NCBI GenBank assembly: GCA_964557845.1
Contig: CAZLBV010000269.1
Location: 1-5,326 of the forward strand
From: CAZLBV01 sp964557845
GTDB lineage: Bacteria > Acidobacteriota > Aminicenantia > Aminicenantales > Aminicenantaceae
Reading direction: 5' to 3'
DNA length: 5,326 bases
Shown one piece after another: positions 5,218-5,326 of the stretch (its first letter is position 1; the number at the start of each line of letters is the position of its first letter). Below the pieces are notes generated by a model. The model did not search any database, was not told where the DNA came from, and saw only the letters and a list, made by a program, of their open reading frames with translations. Made by a program: the position numbers and the translations under genes.

Positions 5218-5326
5218 ATCCGGGACAAGCCCTGACACATACTCCACATATATATTGGCCGACAAGGCCTCTTTTTCTAAATTCCTTTAATTTCTCAAAA
5301 CAGGCAAGGTGGTTGAAATTTTTGGG
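5201..5326 (-). CDS. Iron-sulfur protein, C-terminal fragment (cut by window edge)
   Basis: An open frame enters from the right edge and ends with TAA at 5203-5201, giving the last 41 residues of a minus-strand gene. It reads HLACFEKLKEFRKRGL (positions 6-21 of the fragment), then ICGVCVRACPG near the end. The CxxCxxxCP arrangement (Cys27, Cys30, Cys34 of the fragment) is the standard signature of a 4Fe-4S cluster site. A fourth ligand would lie elsewhere, perhaps Cys9 or in the missing part. The composition (basic helix, then Cys motif, then a short polar tail) is that of a genuine protein end. A similar terminal CGxCxxxCP is seen in COG1600-type ferredoxin-domain reductases (QueG-like), but too little remains to name the enzyme. 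Its last 17 bp overlap the 3' end of the convergent GyrI-like gene. Confidence 0.75.
   Translation of the reverse strand, partial: PKNFNHLACFEKLKEFRKRGLVGQYICGVCVRACPGFNQFS
5257..5278 (+). terminator. Weak candidate terminator after the GyrI-like gene
   Basis: GGCC (5257-5260), loop GACAA, GGCC (5266-5269) is followed by TCTTTTTCT (5270-5278). The stem is only four pairs, though all G-C, and the flanking bases do not extend it. It lies within the coding end of the convergent iron-sulfur gene, which may constrain the same bases. Confidence 0.25.

Noticed and set aside
5222..5232. GGG-ACAAG-CCC hairpin just after the GyrI-like stop codon.
   Set aside because: It has only three pairs and no T-tract, and it lies in the coding sequence of the convergent iron-sulfur protein end.
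5300..5326. Possible plus-strand gene start near the right edge (GTG/TTG after AAGG).
   Set aside because: Only a few codons are visible, and the opposite strand has a clearly protein-like frame with an iron-sulfur motif over the same bases.

Overview
This is a bacterial chromosomal segment of moderate to low GC (roughly 40-45% judged by eye). It has Shine-Dalgarno sites of the GGAGG type and sigma70-like promoters. Nothing in it fixes the species. The mix of an SLC13/DASS permease, an APS-kinase-like protein, a CLC protein with cytoplasmic CBS and RCK_C domains, and an exported GyrI-like protein is compatible with several anaerobic or environmental lineages, and I make no taxonomic call.

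Layout. Positions 1-343 hold no large gene but do hold structure. There is a 53-codon minus-strand ORF (7-168) with a near-perfect Shine-Dalgarno, bounded by two copies of an 11-bp direct repeat (1-11 and 188-198). A 17-bp inverted copy of the start of that ORF lies at 302-318. Positions 344-2348 are a plus-strand pair: a DASS/SLC13 permease followed after 10 bp by a protein of APS-kinase fold whose nucleotide-binding and catalytic signatures are altered. On the minus strand, 4455-2371 encodes a 694-residue CLC-family anion transporter or channel with two CBS domains and an RCK_C (TrkA_C) tail. It converges on the kinase-like gene with only 22 bp between stop codons.

Positions 4456-4662 are a divergent promoter region, with one good promoter in each direction. 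The rightward one has a perfect palindrome in its spacer. It drives an exported GyrI-like (SOUL/AraC effector-binding type) protein at 4663-5217 that visibly consists of two similar halves. The window ends with the last 41 codons of a minus-strand gene (5326-5201) carrying a CxxCxxxCP iron-sulfur motif. Its stop codon lies inside the end of the GyrI-like gene.

How the genes fit together. The permease and kinase-like protein are very probably co-transcribed and may jointly handle an oxyanion such as sulfate; that is inference from family and spacing. The CLC protein is a separate unit for chloride or another anion, with nucleotide- or ligand-sensing cytoplasmic domains. Three of the large proteins carry departures from family consensus at functional sites: the permease, the kinase-like protein and the CLC. 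These, with the repeat-bounded small ORF at the left, are the points most worth a second look.
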